This document shows positions 1 to 8,212 of a stretch of 64,000 nucleotides of DNA, in pieces. The translations under genes were made by a program, and so were the position numbers. Each line of letters begins with the position of its first letter. Positions within the stretch are counted from its first letter, which is position 1. The DNA is taken from contig NZ_AP031415.1 in NCBI RefSeq assembly GCF_042850985.1, forward strand, positions 2,170,001 to 2,234,000. The letters run 5' to 3'. The stretch is from Allocoprobacillus sp002160865 (GTDB taxonomy: Bacteria; Bacillota_I; Bacilli_A; Erysipelotrichales; Coprobacillaceae). Under the pieces are notes generated by a model. That model worked only from the letters and a program-made list of their open reading frames with translations. It ran no database searches and was not told where the DNA came from.

Positions 1-578
1 TCTGCCAAATGCTTACTGTGTGTAACCACAACAACACATTTTCCTAATTCATGTGCAGTCTTTTTCAGCAAAGCAATGATTTCATCAGCGGTAGTTTCGT
101 CAAGATTTCCCGTCGGTTCGTCTGCCAAAAGTACATGAGCGTCGCTGGCTAATGCTCTTGCAATCGCTACACGCTGTTGCTGTCCGCCAGATAGTTGCAA
201 TACATTTCTCTGCCAGTATTCTTTTCCAATGCCGACTTCTTCCAATAATTTTTCAGCATTTCCACTACCACCTAATTTGACATTTTCAACCGTTGTCAAA
301 TAATCAATCAGATTATAATTTTGAAATACCAATGAGATATTATGCTTTCTGTGGTAATTCAGCCCTTTTTTTGTAATGTCCTCGCCATTGCAAAGGACAG
401 TCCCTTTTACCGCTGTGTCTAAGCCTGCTAACAACGATAAGAGTGTTGTTTTTCCTGCACCACTCGGACCGACAATAGTATAAAAAATACCCTCCTCGAA
501 AGTAGCAGATACATTATTCAAAATGGTTTTATCTTTTTTTGTTTTGTAAGCATAGCTTACATTCTTTACTTCTAACAT
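1..578 (-). CDS. ABC transporter ATP-binding protein, MacB/LolD-like (3' end outside window)
   Basis: ATPase of an exporter whose two FtsX-type permeases lie just upstream. The ATG at 576-578 follows an AGGAGG ribosome site; the reading frame is open to position 1, giving 192 residues, so the C-terminus is missing. Translation shows a Walker A (GPSGAGKTT), a Q-loop (VFQNYNLI), the ABC signature LSGGQQQRVAIARAL, and a Walker B ending LLADEPTGNLD, followed by the H-loop region (VVVVTH). This combination is typical of the MacB/LolD/FtsE group that couples to FtsX permeases. It is the last visible gene of a lipoprotein-permease-permease-ATPase operon, 13 bases after the preceding stop. Substrate unknown; antimicrobial peptide export or sensing is an inference from the neighbouring two-component system. 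Confidence 0.9.
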   Translation of the reverse strand, partial: MLEVKNVSYAYKTKKDKTILNNVSATFEEGIFYTIVGPSGAGKTTLLSLLAGLDTAVKGTVLCNGEDITKKGLNYHRKHNISLVFQNYNLIDYLTTVENVKLGGSGNAEKLLEEVGIGKEYWQRNVLQLSGGQQQRVAIARALASDAHVLLADEPTGNLDETTADEIIALLKKTAHELGKCVVVVTHSKHLA

Positions 579-591
579 TTTCGTCGTCCTC

Positions 592-2037
592 CTAACTCAT
601 TTCCGATAAAATATCTTTCGGGTTTCTCTTTAGTATTACAATTCCAGATACCAGAACAGAAGCCGTTATCAACACAAGAACACTTGCTCCGTCCAACAGA
701 TACATTTCTGGCGTAACCTCTACGCTGATATTCTGCACGTCCTGCTTTGGTGCAACATATTCTGTGGATACTTTTCCCTCGTTATTTTTTTCTTCTTCCT
801 GCATTTGCTGAACCTGCTGTGATACCAGATAATTTGCAGTTACTTTGGAAACGGCAGGAGCGACAGCAAAGGATAGCATAAGGGAAAGAACAGCAATCAT
901 AATCGCTTCACTCCAAATCTGCCCGATAATTCTGAATTTCGGAACACCGAGAGATAAGAAAATGCCGACTTCCTGCACTCGATTTTTCAGCCAGAACAGA
1001 AATACTAAAACAAGGATAACAAAACTTGCAACAGAGATTACCAATATCATCATTTCGCTTACTTTTGCTAAATCATTGAAGTTTGAGGACATGGTTTCGG
1101 AATTTCCGTTATTGTCAATCAAATCATATTGCTCCCAGTTGATGTCTACTTTTTGCAGATTTTCTTTTACTTCGTCGTAAGCTTCCACATCTTCTACTTT
1201 GAAATAGGCTCTTTCATATAATGGACTTGTTTCACCCTCTGCCTTTTCTGGAAATCTCAAATCTGTAAATATTACATTTTCCGAACGGTAAGTATCTCCC
1301 TGCATAAGTGGGGACATCTTTTGATCCACTTGATAAATTCCAACAATCTCAGCTTCTGATACCTTTGAATTTTCAGTATCGTGGTAATCATTAAAAGAAA
1401 TCTTATCGCCGATTTTCAGATTATTTTGATTTGCAAGTTCCTCTGAAATGACACACATATCTTTATCCTCTGGGGTTATCATTCGCCCCTCTTTGATATG
1501 CAGGTTTCCAGATAAAACATTTCTGTCAAGTTTCATATCTTTGTTTCCAATTAAGCTTACACCTCCCTCATCTACACTTTGGTCTACATCTTTATCTTCA
1601 ATTCTTTTGAAATTTACAGGGTTTACAGGAGTTGTTGCTGTTGTAATATTGTAATCAGCAATTCCTTTTGTTTTTGCCAGTTTCTCAATGTCTTTTATAT
1701 CTAAGCTTTCAAATTCATTTGTTGTCCAGCCTGACCAAGTCTCCACACCATTGATAATCTCTTTTTCCTGATGGTAGCCACCAAAACTACCTTCCTTATC
1801 ATTACCAATCTTTTCTGAGTATTCACGAACTCGTTTTGTTCGGTACTCTGCATTTCTTTCTAAAAGAAAGCCTGCACCTATGGCTTGTCTGGTTTTGTCC
1901 TGCACCTCAATACTGGCATTTTTGCTCGCCACACCTGCAAGAAGCAGGGTACTGATTGCAAAAACAATCAACAATAAGAGAATACTTTTTATGGGCTTTC
2001 TGAACACAGAACGCCTTGCCAATCCAAAAAAATTCAT
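592..2037 (-). CDS. FtsX-like ABC transporter permease (481 aa)
   Basis: Membrane subunit of the exporter. One transmembrane helix near residues 12-35 is followed by a large extracytoplasmic domain (roughly 40-330) of MacB periplasmic-core type, then three hydrophobic segments (about 335-352, 375-400, 450-472), the FtsX topology. The cytoplasmic stretch between helices 2 and 3 contains the typical EVGIFLSLGVPKFRI motif that contacts the ATPase. An acidic/glutamine-rich loop (QQVQQMQEEEKNNEGK) lies between the last helices. It starts 3 bases after the stop of the other permease and ends 13 bases before the ATPase start, so the three are cotranscribed. The two permeases are related but not copies; a heterodimeric transporter resembling the Vex1/Vex3 arrangement of pneumococci is likely. 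Confidence 0.88.
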   Translation of the reverse strand: MNFFGLARRSVFRKPIKSILLLLIVFAISTLLLAGVASKNASIEVQDKTRQAIGAGFLLERNAEYRTKRVREYSEKIGNDKEGSFGGYHQEKEIINGVETWSGWTTNEFESLDIKDIEKLAKTKGIADYNITTATTPVNPVNFKRIEDKDVDQSVDEGGVSLIGNKDMKLDRNVLSGNLHIKEGRMITPEDKDMCVISEELANQNNLKIGDKISFNDYHDTENSKVSEAEIVGIYQVDQKMSPLMQGDTYRSENVIFTDLRFPEKAEGETSPLYERAYFKVEDVEAYDEVKENLQKVDINWEQYDLIDNNGNSETMSSNFNDLAKVSEMMILVISVASFVILVLVFLFWLKNRVQEVGIFLSLGVPKFRIIGQIWSEAIMIAVLSLMLSFAVAPAVSKVTANYLVSQQVQQMQEEEKNNEGKVSTEYVAPKQDVQNISVEVTPEMYLLDGASVLVLITASVLVSGIVILKRNPKDILSEMS

Positions 2038-2040
2038 GTA

Positions 2041-3264
2041 CTATCCCTCCATTTTCGCTAATATATCTTTTGGGTTTGCTCGTAATATCGGAAGAATGGA
2101 ACAGCACAATGCCACCAGAATAACTGCACCACCTAAAAGGAACAACATTCCAATATCTTGTATCTGCAACACCACTTTCAGATTTTCTGTTACTGTTTCT
2201 GAACCAGTAATGACATTTTGCAAAACGCCCGAGAACAATTTACCAATGGCTGTTGCTCCTAAAACCGAAAGTGTAAATACACTGCCTGCTTCTAATAAAG
2301 TTTGCAGGAAAATTTCACTTTTTGTCTTGCCGAGGCTCATAAAGATTGCCACCTCTTTTTGCCTTGTCCGCATCCACATACATAACAGCAGGGAAACAAC
2401 AACAGTACCAGTTACCAATGTAAGTACCAGCATAAGATTTGCCACCTTACTGATTTGCTCTAATGGAGCAGACATCTGTTGATAAAGGGTATCGGAAGTG
2501 CTAAGTTCTACATCATTTCCGAATATTTTTTGCAAGCTGGTTTCCAGCACATCTAATTTTTCTGGTCTTTTTGAATAAACGCAGAGTTTTTCAAATTCAG
2601 CTTCTTTGAACAATTCTTTATAAGTGCTGTTGTCAATAAAGACTTGATTTTCTATTCGATTGACTGCGGTAGTTTCTGTTGGCTGGTCTTTTTCCACATT
2701 TCCTGCGGACATGAAAATTCCAATAATTTGAACAGATACTTTTGTTCCGTTTTCTGTACTTAATTCAATCGTATCTCCAACTTTTAGCTCATTTTGATTT
2801 GCAAGGTTCGCATTGATAACAGCACCTTTTTTCTCATGTTTGATATAATCGCCAGAAGATAAGCGGTACTGCATTTCTGAAAAAGGGCTGTCCTTTTCCA
2901 AATCATCATAGGAGAGCAACGCTATTTTCAAATTTTCCTCATTCGTAGAAGTATTGAGCGTAACGGGAGCAAAACTAGCTGGAAATACATCTTGCCTGCC
3001 GATACGGTTGATAGCTGAAACATCTTCCAGCGTTTCAATCTTGTTTACTTCATTCTCTGTTATCTTGCTGTCCTTACTTGTAATTTCAGCTACAATCTTA
3101 GAATTTGTCTTTTCCTGCATGGCTTGTTTGGACTCATTTGTAGTCCTTAAAATCATGCTTGTACCTAAAATCATACTGTTTACAAGTATCAAAACAATCA
3201 ACAAAAGAATGGTTTTTCCTTTTTTTCGCTGTAAATAGCGAAAACCAAGTTGATAAAACTTCAT
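2041..3264 (-). CDS. FtsX-like ABC transporter permease (407 aa)
   Basis: Second permease of the same exporter. Helix 1 is at about residues 17-37, after a basic start (YLQRKKGKT). A 220-residue extracytoplasmic region follows, and three further helices sit near 270-292, 325-345 and 370-392. The EVAIFMSLGKTKSEI coupling motif after helix 2 matches the equivalent motif in the neighbouring permease, as does the C-terminal 'NPKDIL' tail, which both share (RNPKDILSEM versus ANPKDILAKM). The gene is preceded at 11 bases by the lipoprotein gene and followed at 3 bases by the other permease. Substrate cannot be read from the sequence. Confidence 0.88.
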   Translation of the reverse strand: MKFYQLGFRYLQRKKGKTILLLIVLILVNSMILGTSMILRTTNESKQAMQEKTNSKIVAEITSKDSKITENEVNKIETLEDVSAINRIGRQDVFPASFAPVTLNTSTNEENLKIALLSYDDLEKDSPFSEMQYRLSSGDYIKHEKKGAVINANLANQNELKVGDTIELSTENGTKVSVQIIGIFMSAGNVEKDQPTETTAVNRIENQVFIDNSTYKELFKEAEFEKLCVYSKRPEKLDVLETSLQKIFGNDVELSTSDTLYQQMSAPLEQISKVANLMLVLTLVTGTVVVSLLLCMWMRTRQKEVAIFMSLGKTKSEIFLQTLLEAGSVFTLSVLGATAIGKLFSGVLQNVITGSETVTENLKVVLQIQDIGMLFLLGGAVILVALCCSILPILRANPKDILAKMEG

Positions 3265-3275
3265 ACTTCACACCT

Positions 3276-3770
3276 CTATTCCCAACGGGCTATGACAACC
3301 TTTGTTGCATTGAAATGAAGTGTGTCTGCAAATTCTCCATAAAGATATACTTCAGATTGTTTTTTTACATCGGATATAGAACCCGTTGTTACATTTGTAA
3401 CACCAGACTGTGCATTTACTGTGGCAATGACAAATTCACAATCTGGGTTATAGGTTACAGAAACAGCATTGTCTTTATTTTCCATTCCCGGTGCTTCTAT
3501 TTTTATCCCAGCTCCACCCTCAATATCTTTTGCTTGATTTACCAAGCAACCATTGTCTGTAAATTCCAAAACACTTCCTCTCAAATTAGCAGACTCTAAT
3601 ATGTCGTTTCCTTTATTTTCTGAAGAACCATTTGTATTTTCTTCATTCGTATTAGAATTGACAATAGGATTAGACGTATCTGGCTTCTCATTTGGACTTG
3701 CACCACACCCCGTCAATGCACAGATACATAATCCAACTGCTATGAATTTACTGATGTTTGTTTTTTTCAT
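3276..3770 (-). CDS. secreted lipoprotein of the ABC exporter operon (164 aa)
   Basis: Begins with a basic n-region and hydrophobic core ending in a lipobox (ALTGC, cysteine at residue 22), so it is predicted to be lipid-anchored on the outer face of the membrane. A low-complexity Ser/Asn/Glu linker (about residues 28-55) leads to a compact C-terminal domain of about 105 residues with no motif I recognise. It is the first gene of the operon and is divergent from the response regulator gene. A role as an accessory or substrate-binding component of the transporter is inferred from position only. Confidence 0.75.
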   Translation of the reverse strand: MKKTNISKFIAVGLCICALTGCGASPNEKPDTSNPIVNSNTNEENTNGSSENKGNDILESANLRGSVLEFTDNGCLVNQAKDIEGGAGIKIEAPGMENKDNAVSVTYNPDCEFVIATVNAQSGVTNVTTGSISDVKKQSEVYLYGEFADTLHFNATKVVIARWE

Positions 3771-3932
3771 TTTTGTATTCCACCTTTCTTGTTCGATATG
3801 CCCCTATTGTAAAAGCAAACCATTCTAAAAATCCTGTAAAAAAGTAAGAAAATCATCATCATTTTTTAGAGGATTTTTACAGACTTTTCTGTTATACTGT
3901 CTATAATTTATATAGAAAAGGATTGATACATT
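3771..3932. promoter_or_regulatory. divergent control region with inverted repeat between exporter operon and two-component system
   Basis: This 162-base gap separates the minus-strand lipoprotein operon from the plus-strand regulator genes. It holds an inverted repeat, CTGTAAAAA at 3834-3842 and TTTTTACAG at 3874-3882, symmetrically placed between the two genes. A TATAAT-like hexamer lies near 3902-3907 on the plus strand, without a well-spaced -35 hexamer, which is common for activator-dependent promoters. Binding of the neighbouring response regulator to these repeats is an inference. Confidence 0.45.
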
Positions 3933-4619
3933 ATGAAAATACTTCTTCTGGAAGATGATTTAGAGTTATGTAAAAATATAAAAATTTCTCTGGAAAAAGA
4001 AAACTATATGGTTGATTGTTGCAATGACGGGGAAACTGCTATGCTGTATGCCTTAAATACAGACTATGCTTATGACCTCGCCATTGTAGACCGTATGTTA
4101 CCGATTATTGACGGTTTGACAATCATAAAATCTATGCGTAAAAAAGGAATTTCTATTCCTATCCTTATCATTACTGCCATGAGTACCCTTGACAATCGGG
4201 TTGAGGGTTTAGACGGCGGTGCTGATGATTATTTAGTAAAACCATTTCATATCAAAGAATTGCTTGCAAGAGTTCGGGCATTAACAAGACGCCCTGCCAA
4301 TATCCAGTTATCTTCCAAATTAGAATATGGAGATTTAACTTTCGATAAAGACAGCCGAACCTTATCTACACCCGTCAATTCTCTTTTATTAACTTCAAAA
4401 GAAACCGAGTTGACTTTTGTATTTATGCAGAACCCAGAAACACTATTTTCCCGTGAACAGCTAATCCTTAAAATCTGGGGCAGTTCTTCCGAGGTAGAAA
4501 CTGGCAATGTAGACAGTTACATTTCTTTTCTGCGAAAACGCCTAAAAGAATTAAAAAGTTCCTGTAAAATAACAACGGTCTACGGTGCAGGGTACAAACT
4601 GGAGAAAGAAACATGTTAA
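3933..4619 (+). CDS. OmpR-family response regulator (228 aa)
   Basis: Cytoplasmic DNA-binding partner of the histidine kinase that follows. The N-terminal receiver domain (about 1-115) shows the acidic pocket LLEDDLEL, the phospho-acceptor aspartate in LAIVDRMLPIIDGL, the conserved threonine (LIITAM) and the lysine in YLVKPFHIKELLARV. A winged-helix effector domain (about 130-225) ends with the usual VYGAGYKLE wing. The kinase gene starts 7 bases before this stop, indicating translational coupling. Most similar in style to VncR/VanR-type regulators of exporters. The divergent FtsX-type ABC operon is the obvious target. Confidence 0.92.
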   Translation: MKILLLEDDLELCKNIKISLEKENYMVDCCNDGETAMLYALNTDYAYDLAIVDRMLPIIDGLTIIKSMRKKGISIPILIITAMSTLDNRVEGLDGGADDYLVKPFHIKELLARVRALTRRPANIQLSSKLEYGDLTFDKDSRTLSTPVNSLLLTSKETELTFVFMQNPETLFSREQLILKIWGSSSEVETGNVDSYISFLRKRLKELKSSCKITTVYGAGYKLEKETC

Positions 4620-5905
4620 ATAACTTATACCGAAAACTTCATATTCTGTTTGCAAGTTCTGTTATGCTGATTATTACCCTTGTGATTTCCTTTGTCGTTG
4701 CGAACACAGTTCATACAGAGAAAATCAACGAAAGCACCTTATTTCAGAGATTGACAACCTTGCTGATTTATCAAGTGGAAAGTGCTTCTTCGGATATGGA
4801 CAAAGCACTCAAAACCTACGAAGAGAGTTATCATATTTTTTCTTTAATTACTGATACAAGGGGGAATACCATTTATCAGAGTGATTTCCCATTTCCAACT
4901 TCTGCGGACAATCTGTTGCATGATGTAGAAAAGCAGATTTCTACACAACCATTATCACAAATAGAAAACAGCACAACTTCACAAGGCGGTTTTCTGGAAA
5001 TAAGAGGAACACATCACGATACTTATTTTGTTATTCCTGCTACAATTAGGACAGCAAATGATACCGTGTATCATGCAACCTTTCTTTATCAGACAGCCAG
5101 TTTGACGGATATTTTACAAAAAACATTGCCTATATATCTTCTTATCTGGTTTTTGGCTTGTATCGTTGTTATCGTGCTGACCCGTTATCTGCTGAAAAAG
5201 TCGTTTGCTCCAACGGAACGAATACTGCAAAGCCAAAAAGATTTTGTTGCAACAGCGTCCCATGAATTAAAATCTCCACTTGCTGTTATGATTTCCAACA
5301 CGGATATGCTTCTTGATAATGTTTCCTTAAACGAGCAGGCAAAGCAAGCCGTACAGACCATAGATTTTGAATGTATGCGGTTATCCCGTTTAGTCAAAGA
5401 TATGTTGCTTTTGGCTTCTTCCGACGCTAAAACATGGACATTGCATAAAAGCACAATCAATGTAGATACCTTGCTCATTACGTTATATGAAACCTACGAA
5501 CCCGTCTGCATGAAGCAGAATTTAGAACTAAAACTGCATTTATCCGAGGAAAGTTATCCTGCTATGTTTACCGACAAAGACCGATTATTTCAAATCTTGT
5601 GTGTCTTTATGGATAATGCCATTCAACATTCCAAGAATAATTCTTTAATAGAGATAGAAGTAATCGCCACCGAAAAAAATATTGCTTTTTCTGTGGTAGA
5701 CCACGGGCAAGGCATTTCTGATGAAGATAAGCAGTATATCTTTGACCGATTTTATAGTGGCGACAAGTCCCATACGAACAAATCGAATTTTGGACTGGGA
5801 CTAAGTATCGCCAAAGAATTAACTCAAATGCTGAACGGTATTATCATTATCAATGATACTGCTGGTGGAGGTGCTACTTTTACTGTTAAATTTCCTCTGA
5901 AATAG
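4613..5905 (+). CDS. membrane sensor histidine kinase (430 aa)
   Basis: Phosphorylates the overlapping response regulator. Helix 1 spans about residues 10-33, an extracellular sensor region of about 135 residues follows, and helix 2 lies near 171-193. The dimerisation/phosphotransfer domain carries FVATASHELKSPLAV with the phospho-accepting histidine at about residue 219. The ATPase domain shows an N-box (FMDNAIQHSKNN), a G1 box (VVDHGQGISDED), an F-box region (IFDRFYSG) and a G2 box (FGLGLSIAKEL). I see no obvious HAMP linker between helix 2 and the histidine. The signal sensed is unknown; a cell-envelope or peptide stress is plausible given the ABC partner. Confidence 0.92.
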   Translation: MLNNLYRKLHILFASSVMLIITLVISFVVANTVHTEKINESTLFQRLTTLLIYQVESASSDMDKALKTYEESYHIFSLITDTRGNTIYQSDFPFPTSADNLLHDVEKQISTQPLSQIENSTTSQGGFLEIRGTHHDTYFVIPATIRTANDTVYHATFLYQTASLTDILQKTLPIYLLIWFLACIVVIVLTRYLLKKSFAPTERILQSQKDFVATASHELKSPLAVMISNTDMLLDNVSLNEQAKQAVQTIDFECMRLSRLVKDMLLLASSDAKTWTLHKSTINVDTLLITLYETYEPVCMKQNLELKLHLSEESYPAMFTDKDRLFQILCVFMDNAIQHSKNNSLIEIEVIATEKNIAFSVVDHGQGISDEDKQYIFDRFYSGDKSHTNKSNFGLGLSIAKELTQMLNGIIIINDTAGGGATFTVKFPLK

Positions 5906-5908
5906 ATT

Positions 5909-5952
5909 AAGGCTTGCAGATCATACACTATGTATGGAGCAAGCCTTTTTTC
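5909..5952 (+). terminator. terminator of the two-component operon
   Basis: Stem AAGGCTTGC (5909-5917) pairs with GCAAGCCTT (5939-5947), followed by a run of T. It starts 4 bases after the kinase stop and faces a minus-strand pseudogene. Confidence 0.85.
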
Positions 5953-6175
5953 AAATCTTTGTCTTTTTGGTAATCTTGTAAATATATTCTTCTGGGGTAG
6001 GGCGTTTATTACCAAAATATTTTTTGAAATTTGCCTACACTTCTGGGGCGGTGCTATTCATAGCTTCATCAATCGTCGCTTCAATATCTGCCCGAACATC
6101 AGCCAATGATACACCGCCAGCTTTTGCACCAGCTTTCAACGCTTTTTTTATATCTCGCTTTTTTAGTCCTATCAT
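5951..6175 (-). pseudogene. small ICE protein gene interrupted by an in-frame TAG
   Basis: The frame starts at ATG 6173-6175 behind an AAGAAAGG ribosome site, begins MIGLKKRDIKKALKAGAKAG, and would give 74 codons ending at TGA 5951-5953. A TAG at 6035-6037 falls after residue 46 (context APEV-stop-ANFKKYF). The reading continues sensibly after the stop (FKKYFGNKRPTPEEYIYKI), so this looks like a recent nonsense mutation, probably CAG to TAG. The second half resembles the C-terminal end of Spo0A-type DNA-binding domains (a KPTPEEYI stretch), but the match is short and the function is not established. The truncated product would be 46 aa. Confidence 0.6.
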
Positions 6176-6220
6176 AATAACCTTTCTTATCATAATTGCA
6201 AATTTATAAATTCATTAGTA

Positions 6221-6916
6221 TTAAAACTGAAATTCAAATACATTACTAAAATCATTGTTCAAGACATAATAAACTTTATTTTTTTCTGTAGAATATACAA
6301 ATGAAACCCTAGTTGCCCACAAGTCTTTTTGAGAAACAGATTTTAATACTTTAAATGCGTCATTTACTGAAAAATCTTTATCATATCCTGCCAATAACTC
6401 TTTAGCCACTTCGTATCTTGTATCCCCAGAAACAATGTACGGCTTTGTTATATCTGGTTTTAGAATAGAATAATTTGTAATAAGTGAAAAATTTTCTTGT
6501 TCATATCTATACCCAATTCCAGGTTCAATAATTAAAACTCGTCCTTTTTTATCAGAAAGCATAGCTTGCATAGTAGCATCTGGTGCATAAATAATTTTTT
6601 TCTTTTTAACAATGTCCAAGGCTTTATCAAAAGAAATCTCTGCCTTAATGAATTTTTCTGTTAATTCAGATATTGTAATACAATCCTCGCTTTCTATATA
6701 CCTTGCATTTTCATTACCATGAACATAAAGAAGTGTTCCTACATTACCATTTTTATTTATCCCATGAAATGAATGATACAGACCGTCAGGCATTTTAATA
6801 CCAATATAAAATCTATTTTCTTCGGTAATTACAGTATGATCCCATACAGAAAGGTCAATATCAAAATTAAAACCAACAATTTTATCTATACCATTGTAAA
6901 CAAATCTTGTACACAT
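6221..6916 (-). CDS. choloylglycine-hydrolase-family Ntn amide hydrolase (231 aa)
   Basis: Member of the linear-amide C-N hydrolase/penicillin V acylase/bile-salt hydrolase superfamily, in which the residue after the removed Met is the nucleophile. The start at 6916 gives Met-Cys-Thr-Arg-Phe, placing the catalytic Cys at position 2; a GAGGAG ribosome site lies 8-13 bases before it. An upstream ATG at 6931 would bury the Cys and is rejected. The NYSIL stretch (around residue 150) fits the conserved asparagine region of the family. At 231 aa it is shorter than classical bile-salt hydrolases (about 315-330 aa). Substrate could be bile conjugates, penicillin V-like amides, N-acyl amino acids or signal molecules; the sequence does not decide. 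It is a lone gene in the ICE accessory region with a palindrome in front. Confidence 0.7.
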   Translation of the reverse strand: MCTRFVYNGIDKIVGFNFDIDLSVWDHTVITEENRFYIGIKMPDGLYHSFHGINKNGNVGTLLYVHGNENARYIESEDCITISELTEKFIKAEISFDKALDIVKKKKIIYAPDATMQAMLSDKKGRVLIIEPGIGYRYEQENFSLITNYSILKPDITKPYIVSGDTRYEVAKELLAGYDKDFSVNDAFKVLKSVSQKDLWATRVSFVYSTEKNKVYYVLNNDFSNVFEFQF

Positions 6917-6929
6917 ATAATCACTCCTC

Positions 6930-6975
6930 AAAATACTATTTCAAATAGTCATTTAACTAATCTAATTAGTATTTT
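6930..6975. repeat. nested inverted repeat upstream of the Ntn hydrolase, at the repE junction
   Basis: AAAATACTA (6930-6938) is repeated inverted as TAGTATTTT (6967-6975). Inside the left arm lies a second palindrome, ACTATTTCAAATAGT (6935-6949), just before the hydrolase ribosome site. It could be an operator for the hydrolase gene or a scar at the fusion point where the inc18 repE reading frame is cut off (its stop is at 6966-6968). Confidence 0.5.
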
Positions 6976-7877
6976 AAAATGTTTTTAAACTCAAACATAT
7001 TATATTCGCACGTTTCGATTGAATAGCCTGAACTAAAGTAGGCTAAAGAGAGGGTAAACATAACGCTATTGCGCCCTACTAAACCCTTTTCTCCTGAAAA
7101 TTTCGTTTCGTGCAATAAGAGATTAAACCAGGGTTCATCTACTTGTTTTTTGCCTTCTGTACCGCTTAAAACCGTTAGACTTGAACGAGTAAAGCCCTTA
7201 TTATCTGTTTGTTTGAAAGACCAATCTTGCCATTCTTTGAAAGAATAACGGTAATTGGGATCAAAAAATTCTACATTGTCCGTTCTTGGTATACGAGCAA
7301 TCCCAAAATGATTGCACGTTAGATCAACTGGCAAAGACTTTCCAAAATATTCTCGGATATTTTGCGAGATTATTTTGGCTGCTTTGACAGATTTAAATTC
7401 TGATTTTGAAGTCACATAGACTGGCGTTTCTAAAACAAAATATGCTTGATAACCTTTATCAGATTTGATAATTAACGTAGGCATAAAACCTAAATCAATA
7501 GCTGTTGTTAAAATATCGCTTGCTGAAATAGTTTCTTTTTCCGTGTGAATATCAAAATCAATAAAGAAGGTATTGATTTGTCTTAAATTGTTTTCAGAAT
7601 GTCCTTTAGTGTATGAACGGTTTTCGTCTGCATACGTACCATAACGATAAACGTTTGGTGTCCAATGCGTAAATGTATCTTGATTTTCGTGAATCGCTTC
7701 TTCGGAAGTCAGAACAACGCCACGTCCGCCAATCATGCTTTTTTTTGAGCGATACGCAAAAATAGCCCCTTTACTTTTACCTGGCTTGGTAGTGATTGAG
7801 CGAATTTTACTATTTTTAAATTTTTACTTTAACAAGCCGTCATGAAGCACAGTTTCTACAACAAAAGGGATATTCAT
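6966..7877 (-). pseudogene. repE: inc18 plasmid replication initiator RepE/RepR, nonsense-mutated and truncated
   Basis: The translation matches what I know of RepE/RepR of pAMbeta1/pIP501/pSM19035. The start codon at 7875-7877 opens MNIPFVVETVLHDGLLK and then hits TAA where the family has a Tyr codon (YKFKNSKIR), so codon 18 is a TAC-to-TAA nonsense. The frame continues without further stops (SITTKPGKSKG, MIGGRGVV...) to about residue 297 and then leaves the family at EYNMFEF, replaced by KNILKY and a stop. The normal protein is about 500 aa, so about 40 percent of the C-terminus is deleted. An internal ATG at 7736 could still start a 256-aa fragment. No replication function is expected. Confidence 0.9.
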
Positions 7878-7941
7878 TCAGCTGTTCTCCTTTCTTACGA
7901 AAATTAATTAGTTAGAAGCTACGATCAAAGTTGAATCACAA

Positions 7942-7981
7942 CAAAAAAGGCAATCAACTAAGTTTTTCTTAATTGATTGCC
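7942..7981 (-). terminator. RNAII (rep mRNA) transcriptional attenuator
   Basis: On the minus strand GGCAATCAA (arm at 7973-7981) pairs with TTGATTGCC (arm at 7949-7957) and is followed by a T6 run (7943-7948). This is the attenuator in the leader of inc18 rep mRNA, where the antisense RNAIII promotes premature termination. It is intact although repE is dead. Confidence 0.8.
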
Positions 7982-7999
7982 TGGTATCTTCTTAAAGAC

Positions 8000-8028
8000 T
8001 TGAAATCCCCTCAAAAACCCGATATAAT
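8000..8028 (+). promoter_or_regulatory. promoter pIII of antisense RNAIII
   Basis: TTGAAA at 8000-8005 and TATAAT at 8023-8028 with a 17-base spacer: a near-consensus sigma-A promoter reading against the rep leader, at the position of the RNAIII promoter in inc18 plasmids. Confidence 0.8.
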
Positions 8029-8034
8029 GGGTTT

Positions 8035-8177
8035 ACAGATATTTAAGTATCTGATTAATAAAGTAATTAAATACTTTACCAAATTTTGGGTCTCGACTTC
8101 TTTAATTGATTGGTGGTAATCAATTAAGGCTCGCAGTTAAAGTTTCTCAGGCTTTAACTGGTCGTGGCTCTTTTTTT
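8035..8177 (+). ncRNA. antisense RNAIII of inc18 replication control
   Basis: Inferred transcript starting about 7 bases after the pIII -10 box and ending in the T7 run at 8171-8177, about 140 nt, in line with the 136-nt RNAIII known from pIP501. It contains a stem TTAATTGATT/AATCAATTAA (8102-8127), which is also complementary to sequence in the attenuator, and a terminal stem CAGTTAAAG (8134-8142)/CTTTAACTG (8152-8160). In its home plasmid it binds nascent RNAII and favours attenuation, lowering rep synthesis. Here its target gene is inactive. Confidence 0.7.
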
Positions 8178-8212
8178 GTATTCTTTATTCAGTTCGTTGT
8201 TTCGTTATATCT

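Noticed and set aside
845..2482. Plus-strand frames opposite the ABC permease genes
   Set aside because: They are shadows of the minus-strand permeases, with no ribosome sites or recognisable domains.
5951..6175. Use of UAG as a sense codon
   Set aside because: Only one gene shows it, TAG elsewhere behaves as a stop (for example at 24174-24176), and no release-factor or suppressor evidence is present, so a nonsense mutation is simpler.
6024..6209. Plus-strand frame with hydrophobic stretches
   Set aside because: It is the antisense of the Lys/Ala-rich small pseudogene at 5951-6175.
6966..7736. A 256-aa replication protein starting at MIGGRGVV
   Set aside because: This is the internal part of repE/repR downstream of the nonsense codon; calling it an intact gene would hide the lesions at both ends.
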